The notes: generated from the letters alone by a model not told the origin. A stretch of 5,614 nt of DNA from Planctomycetia bacterium (GCA_009936695.1 JAACEA010000287.1:1-5614); one strand, 5' to 3'; shown: positions 1 through 5,614, counted from the first letter of the stretch. A program made the numbers and translations.

Positions 1-72
1 CCGCCGACCGATGCCGGGGAGCCGCGCGAATTCGTCGATCAGATTCGAGACGCTCTCGGGGTATGCGGTCAT
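1..72 (-). CDS. recR: Recombination mediator protein RecR, N-terminal fragment (cut by window edge)
   Basis: Only the first 24 codons lie in the window; the gene continues beyond position 1. The peptide begins MTAYPESVSNLIDEFARLPG and then IGRR. This matches the RecR opening: a YP.S...LI..F..LPGIG pattern that leads into the helix-hairpin-helix DNA-binding motif. RecR works with RecF and RecO to load RecA onto SSB-coated gapped DNA. The start is well fixed: GAGGAGGT, a near-perfect Shine-Dalgarno, lies at 88-81 (minus strand), 8 nt before the ATG. The gene follows ybaB by 28 nt on the same strand, in the widespread dnaX-ybaB-recR order, which supports both the identity and co-transcription. 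Length and the zinc/Toprim domains cannot be assessed. Confidence 0.93.
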   Translation of the reverse strand, partial: MTAYPESVSNLIDEFARLPGIGRR

Positions 73-100
73 GGACGCGGACCTCCTCGCGAACCGGGGA

Positions 101-478
101 TCACATGAGTCCCGGCAGGCCACCTGGGGGAAGCGGAATGTTCATCTCGGACGCCGCCGACTTGAGATGATCCGCGATCATCTCCTGCGCCCGCTCGAGC
201 GCCGCGTTCACGGCGCTGGTGATGAGATCCTCGGCCATGCCTCGATCGGCCTCTTCACCGTCCTTGACGAGAATCGCGAGCATCACGGGATCCACCTGGA
301 CCGAACGGATCCGCATCTTGCCGTCGGCGACCGCGGTGACGGCCCCGCCACCGACCTGCGCCTCGACGGTCATCTCGGCGAGTTCGGCACGGACCTGCTC
401 GAACCGCTCCTTGATCCGGGGCAGGTCCTTCATGATCCCGCCGAGTCCGGCCATTCCCTTCAATGCATCAAACATCAT
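101..478 (-). CDS. ybaB: YbaB/EbfC family nucleoid-associated protein
   Basis: This is a small DNA-binding protein of 124-125 residues; family members are usually about 100-115. They form dimers that bind DNA and are thought to help organise the nucleoid. Family features visible here are an N-terminal amphipathic helix (about residues 12-37, KDLPRIKERFEQVRAELAEM), a glycine-rich turn and strand (VGGGAVTAVADGKMRIRSV, 42-60), the VDP turn near 62-64, and a C-terminal helix with DLITSAVNAALERAQEM (84-100). The tail is Pro/Gly-rich and ends PPGGLPGLM. Two ATG codons stand in tandem (478-473). The first overlaps the dnaX stop as ATGA, suggesting translational coupling. A purine-rich GAGAAGGAAG just upstream is better spaced for the second ATG (475), so MFDALKG may be the true N-terminus. 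The gene lies between dnaX and recR, as in many bacteria. Confidence 0.95.
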   Translation of the reverse strand: MMFDALKGMAGLGGIMKDLPRIKERFEQVRAELAEMTVEAQVGGGAVTAVADGKMRIRSVQVDPVMLAILVKDGEEADRGMAEDLITSAVNAALERAQEMIADHLKSAASEMNIPLPPGGLPGLM

Positions 479-2211
479 TCTTCCTTCTCTGGCTTGGCGG
501 CGGGTTCCTCGACCTTCGAGGAACCGCCGATTGTCCTGACCTGCACGACATGGGCGTCGAAGAGCTCCATGGCTTCCGCGACCAGCGGATGCGATTCGAC
601 GTCGTCACCGACGACCGGTGATGGCGCCGCACTCGACGATGCGGCACCGGCGAATTCGATCCGGATCCGACGGCCGAGGGCGTCGGAGGCCAGCCGTTCC
701 AGCGATTCCGGATGGGACACCGTCCAATCGGCGCCGGGCGAGGCGTCGTCCCGTCGGCGAAGTCGAAGGCGATCGCCCTCCAGCCGGTCGAACTCGAAGT
801 CCGCGATCATGGCGCGAAACCGGGGTGTGGTCGCGGCGGCCTCGAGACGGGCCCAGGGGCCCGCCGATCCCGCGTCGACGTCGGAATGGGGGTCGGGCGT
901 CTCCGTGGGCGGAGTGGTCTCGAGCGAAGGCACCTCGGGCGGTGCGGTCTCGGGCGGCGGGGTCGTCTTCGGCATCGCCACCTTCGTGACCGGACGATCG
1001 ACCGGCGGCTCCGCGACCGGGCGCGACTCAGCGCCGGTCAGCCTTTTTTTTTTCGAAGGCGTGACTGCGGCGACGTTCGCCGCGAGCAGCGAGGCGGCGC
1101 GAGCGAAGCGTTCGGACAACGCCATGCGGGCCACCGCCGCGTCGAGGATCGCACGCGGCGAGGCGCTCACCCGGACCCGGGCGCTCGCGGCATCGCAGAG
1201 CGCGATCATGTGCACGAGTTGTTCCGGTTCGAAGTCCGCGGCCTCCTCGACGAGCCCCGCGGCCTCTTCCGACCCCGTTCCCAGGATCTCGGGATCCGCC
1301 CCGCAGACCCCGGCGGAAAGCAGCAGCCGGAATCGTTCGGCGATCCCGTCGAGGGCTCGTTCGGGGGCGAGTCCCTCGCCCAGCAGCGTGGCCATGGCGC
1401 GAAGCGTGCCGGCGAGGTCGCCGCCACCGATCGCCGCCACCACGTCCCGGACGATGTCCTCCGGCGGCACTCCGAGCACGCGTTCGAGCAGTTCCGCGTC
1501 GAGCCGGCCGTCCGCCGCGGCGACGATCCGCTCGAGGATGCTCAGGCCGTCCCGCATCGAACCGTTCGCGAGCCGCGCGACGCGAAGCACCACCGCCTCG
1601 TCGGCCTCGATCGACTCCCGGGCGAGGACGTCGGTGAGGTGGGCCGCGATCCGCGGCACCGAGATCGGTCGGAAGTCGAACCGCTGGCACCGACTCTGGA
1701 TCGTGGGAAGGACCTTGTGCGGTTCCGTGGTGCACAGGATGAACTTCACATGCGACGGCGGTTCCTCCATGGTCTTGAGCAGGGCGTTGAACGCCGCATT
1801 CGAGAGCATGTGGACTTCATCGATGATGTAGATCTTGAACGGCGATCGCGCCGGTCGGATGCTTGCGTTGGCGATCAGATCCCGGGCGTCCTGGACGCCG
1901 TTGTTGCTCGCGCCGTCGATCTCCACGACGTCCATGTCCTCGCCGCGAAGGATCGCATCCTGCACGGCCTGCCCTTCGCCCTCCGCATCGGTGGCGTTGA
2001 GCGCCCGGGCGAAGATCCTCGCCATCGAGGTCTTGCCGACGCCGCGGGTCCCGCAGAAGAGATACGCATGCGCGGTGCGATCCCGTTCGATCGCGCGCTC
2101 CAGCGTCTCGGCGATCGATTCCTGGCCGACGACCTCGCCGAAGGTCCGGGACCGATAGCGTCGTGCGAGGACCTGATAGCCGGGAGCGGTTTCGGTGGCG
2201 GTTTCGGACAT
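475..2211 (-). CDS. dnaX: DNA polymerase III subunits tau/gamma (clamp loader ATPase DnaX)
   Basis: DnaX is the ATPase of the clamp loader, which opens and places the beta sliding clamp; full-length tau also ties the loader to the polymerase and helicase. I start it at ATG 2211 (578 aa, MSETATETAPGYQVLARRYR), because the conserved part begins at YQVLARRYR and the 14 extra codons to ATG 2253 are unlike the family. Neither start has a clear Shine-Dalgarno. Numbering from 2211: Walker A GTRGVGKTS at 54-62; Walker B IYIIDEVHML at 127-136; sensor 1 and arginine-finger region FILCTTEPH...QSRCQRF at 157-178; sensor 2 GSMRDGLSIL at 217-226. The lid and collar follow to about 386. A Pro/Thr/Glu-rich linker spans about 397-446, and a tau C-terminal region with HPLVAEAMELFD lies near 541-552. 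The usual zinc-binding cysteines after ARALN are absent. An A10 run at codons 387-389 may produce a short gamma form (see separate entry). The gene overlaps ybaB by 4 nt and lies downstream of the SRP RNA. Confidence 0.97.
   Translation of the reverse strand: MSETATETAPGYQVLARRYRSRTFGEVVGQESIAETLERAIERDRTAHAYLFCGTRGVGKTSMARIFARALNATDAEGEGQAVQDAILRGEDMDVVEIDGASNNGVQDARDLIANASIRPARSPFKIYIIDEVHMLSNAAFNALLKTMEEPPSHVKFILCTTEPHKVLPTIQSRCQRFDFRPISVPRIAAHLTDVLARESIEADEAVVLRVARLANGSMRDGLSILERIVAAADGRLDAELLERVLGVPPEDIVRDVVAAIGGGDLAGTLRAMATLLGEGLAPERALDGIAERFRLLLSAGVCGADPEILGTGSEEAAGLVEEAADFEPEQLVHMIALCDAASARVRVSASPRAILDAAVARMALSERFARAASLLAANVAAVTPSKKKRLTGAESRPVAEPPVDRPVTKVAMPKTTPPPETAPPEVPSLETTPPTETPDPHSDVDAGSAGPWARLEAAATTPRFRAMIADFEFDRLEGDRLRLRRRDDASPGADWTVSHPESLERLASDALGRRIRIEFAGAASSSAAPSPVVGDDVESHPLVAEAMELFDAHVVQVRTIGGSSKVEEPAAKPEKEE
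1015..1053 (-). promoter_or_regulatory. Putative frameshift/slippage element in dnaX (A10 run plus hairpin)
   Basis: On the dnaX sense strand, ten consecutive A residues (1053-1044) follow TCG and are read AAA AAA AAA AGG. They contain an in-frame A AAA AAA slippery heptamer. After a 5-nt spacer comes a hairpin: GACCGGCGC (1039-1031) pairs with GCGCCCGGTC (1024-1015), giving 9 pairs with one bulged C and a 6-nt loop. A -1 shift adds K-A-D-R-R and stops at TGA 1030-1028, giving a product of about 394 aa. A +1 shift, or loss of one A, adds G and stops at TGA 1040-1038 (about 390 aa). Either product keeps the complete ATPase and collar and loses the tau tail. E. coli dnaX does this by programmed -1 frameshifting, and Thermus dnaX by transcriptional slippage at an A9 run. 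That it operates here is an inference. Confidence 0.75.
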
Positions 2212-2268
2212 CGAGCACCGGGTGTCGAGGGGCCGGGGTGACGGCGGAGGCATGCGACGGACGCCACG

Positions 2269-2400
2269 GGATGGCGACGTGGAGGACGGCCAGGCGATCG
2301 ACGGCCCGAACGACGACGCGTATGGCTGCTGCCGTCAAGCCCTGACCAGGTTGGCGAGCCGTCCGTCCGACGGACCCGACCGTCCTCCACGCCGCGATCC
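2269..2400 (-). ncRNA. ffs: Signal recognition particle RNA, small bacterial (4.5S-like) type
   Basis: This RNA pairs with the Ffh protein to form the SRP that sends nascent membrane and secreted proteins to FtsY and the Sec translocon. The sense strand holds the conserved domain IV core: ACCTGGTCAGG (2351-2341), then GCTTGACGGC (2340-2331), then AGCAGCC (2330-2324). These are the two sides of the Ffh-binding symmetric loop, capped by a UGAC tetraloop (2337-2334) of the URRC class, as in Bacillus SRP RNA. The ends close into a long helix. CGTGGAGGACGG (2391-2380) pairs perfectly with CCGTCCTCCACG (2289-2278), and pairing continues outward to about 2400/2269 with one mismatch and one G-U, and inward through wobbles to about 2374/2295. 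At about 130 nt there is no room for an Alu domain. The ends are estimated from the pairing. Position directly upstream of dnaX is conserved in Bacillus. The RNA ends about 57 nt before the chosen dnaX start. Confidence 0.93.
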
Positions 2401-2415
2401 GCGACGCGATGCGAC

Positions 2416-2421
2416 ATCCTA
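2416..2421 (-). promoter_or_regulatory. Candidate -10 element for the ffs-dnaX transcript
   Basis: TAGGAT on the minus strand (2421-2416) matches the TATAAT consensus at four of six positions. It would place the RNA start near 2409, shortly before the 5' side of the SRP RNA closing helix. No convincing -35 hexamer is visible 16-18 bp upstream. Because no separate promoter is apparent between ffs and dnaX, this element may serve the whole minus-strand block. Confidence 0.4.
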
Positions 2422-2464
2422 GCCCGAATCCGGTTCCGAAGCCCGGGGAGGTCGATGGGCCGCG

Positions 2465-2470
2465 TAGAAT
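2465..2470 (+). promoter_or_regulatory. Candidate -10 element for the PIN-TRAM gene
   Basis: TAGAAT matches the TATAAT consensus at five of six positions and ends 9 nt before the ATG at 2480. A transcript starting about 7 nt downstream would have a leader of only a few bases, so translation from this start would be leaderless or nearly so. No good -35 is visible. The segment 2422-2464 between this element and the divergent ffs candidate shows nothing else recognisable. Confidence 0.4.
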
Positions 2471-2479
2471 CCGGGAACG

Positions 2480-3751
2480 ATGGAACGAGACGATCCCATG
2501 CCGCCACCCGCCTCCCCGATCGTGACCCCGTCGGATCTCGACTCGACCCGGCTGCGTTCGCAGCGACTCCTGCTGCTGGTGGTCCGACTCCTCTTCCTCG
2601 TCCTGCTCGTCTCGATCTCGATGCTCACCATCGCGGGACGGCAGTCGGGCCCGCTCGAATTCCGGCTGCAGACCTTCCTCGGCGTCCTGCTCGCCAGCGC
2701 CGCGGTGGGGACCATCGTGATCGTCCTCGACGTGATGACGCCGAACAAGCGGCTGTCCTCGGTGGTCGGCGTCTATCTGGGGATCTGCTTCGGCCTCCTC
2801 GCGGCGGTCGCGGTGAGCTTCCTGATCGACGTGGTCGCGAATGCGATGGGCGGGATCGAAGGCACCACCTCCATCTACCTCGGGGTCTCGAAGGCGACCC
2901 TCGCCCTGGTCTTCTGCTACCTCTCCGTCTCGGTGGTGCTCACCACGAAGGACGACTTCCGGGTCGTCCTCCCCTACGTCGAGTTCGCCCGACAGGTCCG
3001 GGGAATCCGGCCCCTGCTCGTCGACACCTCCTCGCTGATCGACGGCCGGATCGAGGACGTCGGACGCGCCGGCTTCATCGACGCGCCGATCCTGATCGCG
3101 GAGTTCGTGCTGGAGGAACTCCAGCGCCTCTCCGACAGTGATGACCGGCAGAAGCGACTCCGTGGACGACGTGGTCTCGACGTGGTCACGAAGATGCAGC
3201 AGAACCCGTTCCTCGACGTCGCGATCGACGGCACCCGTCCGCCCGGCGTGGGCGTCGACGCGATGCTGGTCGAGATGGCCCGCGGCCTGGACCTCCGGAT
3301 CCTGACGTCCGACCTGAATCTGCGCAAGGTCGCGGAGATCAACGGCGTGACCGTCCTGAACATCAACGACGTCGCCCGCTCCCTGCGGCCCGCCTCGCTT
3401 CCCGGCGACGCGGTGGAGATCGAACTCGTCAAGGCCGGCGAGGAACCATCGCAGGCGGTCGGCTACCTGCCCGACGGAAGCATGGTCGTGGTCCAGGATG
3501 GTGGCGATCGGGTCGGCGACATCGTCGCGGCGGTGATCACCAATTCACTGCAGACCGCGGGCGGAAGGATGATCTTCGCGAAGCTCGCCCACGATGGTTC
3601 CGAGGATCCGGCGTCGCCCCCCCCGGCATCGGGCTCCATCGCACGCGCCGCGACGTCCCAGCCGAAGGCGACCGGGCCCGGGCCCAAGGAAGGTCGCGGA
3701 GACGCCGGCGAGCGTGGACGATCACCGAGACGCAAGTCCCGTCCGGACTGA
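2480..3751 (+). CDS. Membrane-anchored PIN-TRAM domain protein (YacL-like)
   Basis: Predicted protein of 423 aa with four hydrophobic helices, a PIN nuclease-like domain and a TRAM RNA-binding domain, the layout of the YacL family. Helices lie at about 29-51, 64-84, 93-120 and 132-155. The PIN domain starts with LLVDTSSLIDGRI (179-191). Its acidic residues D182, E212/E213, D260 and D278 are where family metal ligands are expected, so the nuclease centre looks intact. The TRAM domain spans about 303-369, with QAVGYLPDGSMVVVQDGG and ending TAGGRMIFAKL. PIN domains typically cleave RNA; the family's exact substrate and role are not settled. The last 50 residues (374-423) are Pro/Gly/Arg-rich and probably disordered. 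They include a C8 run at 3617-3624. Start: ATG 2480 has only a weak GGGA upstream but a good -10 nearby; ATG 2498 (MPPPASPIV) is the alternative. The gene is divergent from ffs and convergent with the sulfotransferase gene, 14 bp apart. Confidence 0.93.
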   Translation: MERDDPMPPPASPIVTPSDLDSTRLRSQRLLLLVVRLLFLVLLVSISMLTIAGRQSGPLEFRLQTFLGVLLASAAVGTIVIVLDVMTPNKRLSSVVGVYLGICFGLLAAVAVSFLIDVVANAMGGIEGTTSIYLGVSKATLALVFCYLSVSVVLTTKDDFRVVLPYVEFARQVRGIRPLLVDTSSLIDGRIEDVGRAGFIDAPILIAEFVLEELQRLSDSDDRQKRLRGRRGLDVVTKMQQNPFLDVAIDGTRPPGVGVDAMLVEMARGLDLRILTSDLNLRKVAEINGVTVLNINDVARSLRPASLPGDAVEIELVKAGEEPSQAVGYLPDGSMVVVQDGGDRVGDIVAAVITNSLQTAGGRMIFAKLAHDGSEDPASPPPASGSIARAATSQPKATGPGPKEGRGDAGERGRSPRRKSRPD

Positions 3752-3765
3752 GCACGTACCCGGAA

Positions 3766-5286
3766 TCAGCGCCCGCCGGCCTCGTAGCCTCGTTCGAACG
3801 CCGCCATCCGATCCCCGAACGCCTTCGCCCGGTCGAGACCACCGCGACCGATCGGCTGCCGGACCTGATGCATCGACAGCGTCGGCATGAAGCGGCGGCC
3901 ACCTCGACCCTCCTCGGAACGATGCGGCTCCAGGCAACGTGGATCCCATGGAAGCCCGAGAAACTCGATCAGTTCGCGGATCCGGGGCTCCGGCTCGGTC
4001 ACCAGAGCCGTGTAGTCGACCTCGAACCACGGGTTCGGCAACCGCTCGCGCAGCGCGTCCGTGAATCGCGCCTGGCTTCGGATCATCCGACCGATCCAGT
4101 CGAGACGCGTGGTCCAGGGCATGCGGTCGTGCGCGAGATTCTGGCCGTAGATCGAGATCGCCACGTCCCCGGGCTCGCGATCGAGCGTGATGATGCGGGC
4201 GCTTGGGAACCACCGACCGATGACCGGCAGATGCTGCCAGTTCGAGAGGTGCTTGTTGACGATCCGATCGGACCGACCGAACAACGCGGTCTGTCGCTCG
4301 AGATAGTCCGAACGCATCCGCTCGAGCAGTTCGGGCGACGCGCCCGCGAGCCCCTCGGATCCGTTTCCCTCGATCTCGTCGCGAAACCCGCGAAGCACGT
4401 CACCCACGAGACCGGTCTCCCCGGCGCCGTGCGCCTGGGGATGGACGCCGATGATCCGTTCCACCAGCGAGGTCCCGCTTCGTGGAAGCGACGCGATGAA
4501 CACGGGAACCTCGGTCGCTTCCGCGGAAGTGGGTTCGACTCCGGCGTCGATCCGTTCGGTGGCGGCGATGATCTCGTCGAGCCGTCGATCCCAGGCGTCG
4601 GGGTCGAACTCGACCGGCAGGACCGCGTGCGCCGCGTCGTAGGCGTCCATCGCCTCGTCGATCCGTCCCAGCTTCTCCAGCATGCGGCCCCGATGAAGCA
4701 GCAGCCGACGGCGGACCGGCGGAGGCGTCGACGATGCGCCCAACAGACGATCCGCGACCACCAGGGCATCCTCGCGCCGCCCCGCGAGCTCGAGGACGTT
4801 CGCATACGACTCGCCCATCTCCGGATCGAGCCCCCGCTTCGCGATCGTCCGCTCGACGAACTCGATCGCCCGATCATGATCGCCGGCGCCCTCGAAGGCC
4901 TGTACGAGCATCGCCTCGGCGCGACGATTCCCCGGCATGCGCCGGCACGCCTCACGCGCCGATTCGATCATCTCCGGGTACCGGCCACCGAGCTTGTGAA
5001 TCACCGCCTGGTCGAGCGGGATCATGGGATTCCGGGGATCGGCCTTGTGCGCACGGTCGAGGATCCGCTGGGCATCGAGCATCAGCCCCCCCTTCAGGAG
5101 GATCAACGCCTTGATCCGCAGTGCGTTCGGATCCTTCGGGTTCCGCGCCACCGCCGCGTCCACGAGTCGCGCCGCCTCCACCGTTCGACCGGCGTGGAAG
5201 AGCTCGGTGGCTCGCTGGAGATTCGGATCCGGCACCCCCGGCCGCGCAACGCGGTTGCCGGGTCTGCTGGTGGGTTTCCGCTTCAT
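3766..5286 (-). CDS. Tetratricopeptide-repeat sulfotransferase family protein
   Basis: A 506-aa protein with an N-terminal TPR array and a C-terminal sulfotransferase domain (P-loop fold using PAPS as sulfate donor). The TPR part runs from about 21 to 245. Repeat-like units include ATELFHAGRTVEAARLVDAA and YANVLELAGRREDALVVADR, and the segment ends with RIDEAMDAYDAAHAVLP. The PAPS 5'-phosphosulfate loop is SLPRSGTSLVERI (266-278). The 3'-phosphate site is FPSARIITLDREPGDVAISI followed by Y (360-380), with R370 and S378 at the expected binding positions. A late TLSMHQVRQPIG (469-480) matches the family's C-terminal signature. No signal peptide or membrane span is visible, so it is probably cytoplasmic. 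The acceptor cannot be named; TPR-sulfotransferases are common in marine bacteria and may act on glycans, lipids or proteins. The start is supported by GGAG (5295-5292), 5 nt before the ATG. It lies downstream of flgE on the same strand, with a 121-bp gap holding a hairpin. Confidence 0.92.
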   Translation of the reverse strand: MKRKPTSRPGNRVARPGVPDPNLQRATELFHAGRTVEAARLVDAAVARNPKDPNALRIKALILLKGGLMLDAQRILDRAHKADPRNPMIPLDQAVIHKLGGRYPEMIESAREACRRMPGNRRAEAMLVQAFEGAGDHDRAIEFVERTIAKRGLDPEMGESYANVLELAGRREDALVVADRLLGASSTPPPVRRRLLLHRGRMLEKLGRIDEAMDAYDAAHAVLPVEFDPDAWDRRLDEIIAATERIDAGVEPTSAEATEVPVFIASLPRSGTSLVERIIGVHPQAHGAGETGLVGDVLRGFRDEIEGNGSEGLAGASPELLERMRSDYLERQTALFGRSDRIVNKHLSNWQHLPVIGRWFPSARIITLDREPGDVAISIYGQNLAHDRMPWTTRLDWIGRMIRSQARFTDALRERLPNPWFEVDYTALVTEPEPRIRELIEFLGLPWDPRCLEPHRSEEGRGGRRFMPTLSMHQVRQPIGRGGLDRAKAFGDRMAAFERGYEAGGR

Positions 5287-5295
5287 CGTCGCTCC

Positions 5296-5301
5296 ATGCT
5301 A
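5296..5301 (-). promoter_or_regulatory. Weak candidate -10 element for the TPR-sulfotransferase gene
   Basis: TAGCAT on the minus strand (5301-5296) matches TATAAT at four of six positions and ends 9 nt before the ATG at 5286, the same distance as TAGAAT before the PIN-TRAM gene. It directly abuts the GGAG Shine-Dalgarno. If it is a real -10, most of that ribosome site would lie at or upstream of the RNA start, so the two readings partly conflict. No -35 is evident. Confidence 0.2.
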
Positions 5302-5328
5302 TTCGAACCGCTCGCCCGGGAAAGACGA

Positions 5329-5370
5329 ACCGCGGCCGAAGGCGTCCCCTCGGGCGCCCGCGACCGCGGT
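5329..5370 (-). terminator. Hairpin between flgE and the TPR-sulfotransferase gene, possible terminator
   Basis: ACCGCGG and CCGCGGT form a perfect 7-bp inverted repeat (5329-5335 with 5364-5370). A second small stem, GGCG (5341-5344) with CGCC (5355-5358), is nested inside. It begins about 37 nt past the flgE stop, and on the minus strand it is followed by TTCGTCTTT, which is only moderately T-rich. It could end flgE transcription or be a leader structure for the next gene. The lack of a real T-tract keeps confidence low. Confidence 0.35.
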
Positions 5371-5407
5371 GGGCTCGTCGTCTTCGAGCGACTCGGCCCT
5401 TCGATCG

Positions 5408-5614
5408 TCAACGACCGAGGGCGAGCAGCTGCGTCATCAGTTCATCGGTCGTCGTGATCACCCGACTTGCGGCCGAATAGCCGGTCGACGCGAGGATCAT
5501 GTCGATGAACTCCTGCGAGAGGTCCACGTTGGAGAGTTCGAGGGCGCCCCCCACGATCCGGCCGGTGCCGAACTCCCGGGCGGTCGCGATCAGCGGCGTG
5601 CCCGAGTTCGGGCC
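5408..5614 (-). CDS. flgE: Flagellar hook protein FlgE, C-terminal fragment (cut by window edge)
   Basis: The last 68 codons of a gene that begins outside the window. The peptide contains GRIVGGALELSNVDLSQEFI followed by DMILASTGYSAASRVITTTDELMTQLLALGR. The pattern GALE.SNVDL..EF..MI....Y.A.SRVI.T.DELM is the C-terminal signature of the flagellar rod/hook family (Flg_bbr_C domain), which forms the inner coiled-coil core of the axial structure. FlgE (hook) is preferred over FlgF and FlgG because of the preceding NSGTP.I segment and the hook-like ending, but the paralogs are similar here. FlgE subunits are exported through the flagellar type III apparatus and assemble the hook outside the cell. 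No other flagellar gene lies in the window; the stop is TGA at 5410-5408. Confidence 0.85.
   Translation of the reverse strand, partial: GPNSGTPLIATAREFGTGRIVGGALELSNVDLSQEFIDMILASTGYSAASRVITTTDELMTQLLALGR

Noticed and set aside
1069..1081. Small GGCGA/TCGCC hairpin upstream of the dnaX A-run
   Set aside because: Five base pairs within GC-rich coding sequence are expected by chance. There is no reason to link it to the frameshift signal beyond proximity.
1028..1735. 235-codon open frame on the minus strand overlapping dnaX, ending KKKADRR
   Set aside because: Not a separate gene: it is the -1 frame of dnaX. Only its last few codons matter, as the predicted end of a frameshifted gamma product.
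11..1831. 606-codon open frame on the plus strand opposite dnaX and ybaB
   Set aside because: It is antisense to well-supported dnaX and ybaB and its product is low-complexity Ser/Arg/Ala-rich, typical of a shadow frame in GC-rich DNA. It also crosses the ybaB-dnaX boundary.
712..2241. 509-codon open frame on the plus strand opposite dnaX
   Set aside because: Arg/Asp/Gly-rich with no recognisable domain; it arises from the codon bias of dnaX read in the opposite direction.
2212..2253. Upstream dnaX start at ATG 2253 adding 14 residues
   Set aside because: The extra residues (MPPPSPRPLDTRCS) do not resemble DnaX N-termini, there is no ribosome site, and this ATG lies only about 16 nt from the SRP RNA 3' side. 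It cannot be fully excluded.
3671..3683. GGGCCC-type palindrome near the end of the PIN-TRAM gene
   Set aside because: A short GC palindrome inside coding sequence with no T-tract. It is insufficient for a terminator call for the convergent genes.
3868..5457. 529-codon open frame on the plus strand opposite the TPR-sulfotransferase
   Set aside because: It is antisense to a gene with clear TPR and PAPS-binding motifs and runs through the intergenic gap into flgE. Its composition is Arg/Pro/Asp-rich with no known motif.

Overview
The window is GC-rich DNA that most resembles a planctomycete, probably of the class Phycisphaerae. This assignment is an inference from the proteins, not a database result. 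The pointers are a four-helix membrane-anchored PIN-TRAM protein, a TPR-sulfotransferase, and a FlgE tail whose wording I associate with that group. Coding density is very high and no gene appears broken. I see no mobile element, CRISPR array, tRNA or rRNA.

Layout. From about 2400 down to 1 on the minus strand runs a conserved housekeeping block: the signal recognition particle RNA (ffs), dnaX, the YbaB/EbfC nucleoid-associated protein, and the first 24 codons of recR. The same order (scr-dnaX-yaaK-recR) is known from Bacillus subtilis. dnaX and ybaB overlap by 4 nt, and recR follows 28 nt later behind a strong Shine-Dalgarno. Divergent from ffs, on the plus strand, is a membrane-bound PIN-TRAM protein (2480-3751). 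It ends 14 bp from a convergent minus-strand TPR-sulfotransferase (3766-5286). Upstream of that, also on the minus strand, is the C-terminal end of a flagellar hook gene, flgE (5408-5614, cut by the window edge). A hairpin lies in the gap between them.

How the parts work together. DnaX (clamp-loader tau/gamma), YbaB and RecR form the well-known replication/recombination-repair cluster, with the SRP RNA probably leading the same transcript. The other three genes have no evident functional link to that block.

The most interesting signal is inside dnaX: a run of ten A residues (sense strand), followed five bases later by a strong hairpin. Both alternative frames stop within six codons. This is the arrangement expected for making a short gamma form by ribosomal frameshifting or transcriptional slippage. 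A second oddity is that this DnaX lacks the usual zinc-binding cysteines. I did not find evidence for an entirely new biological system here.
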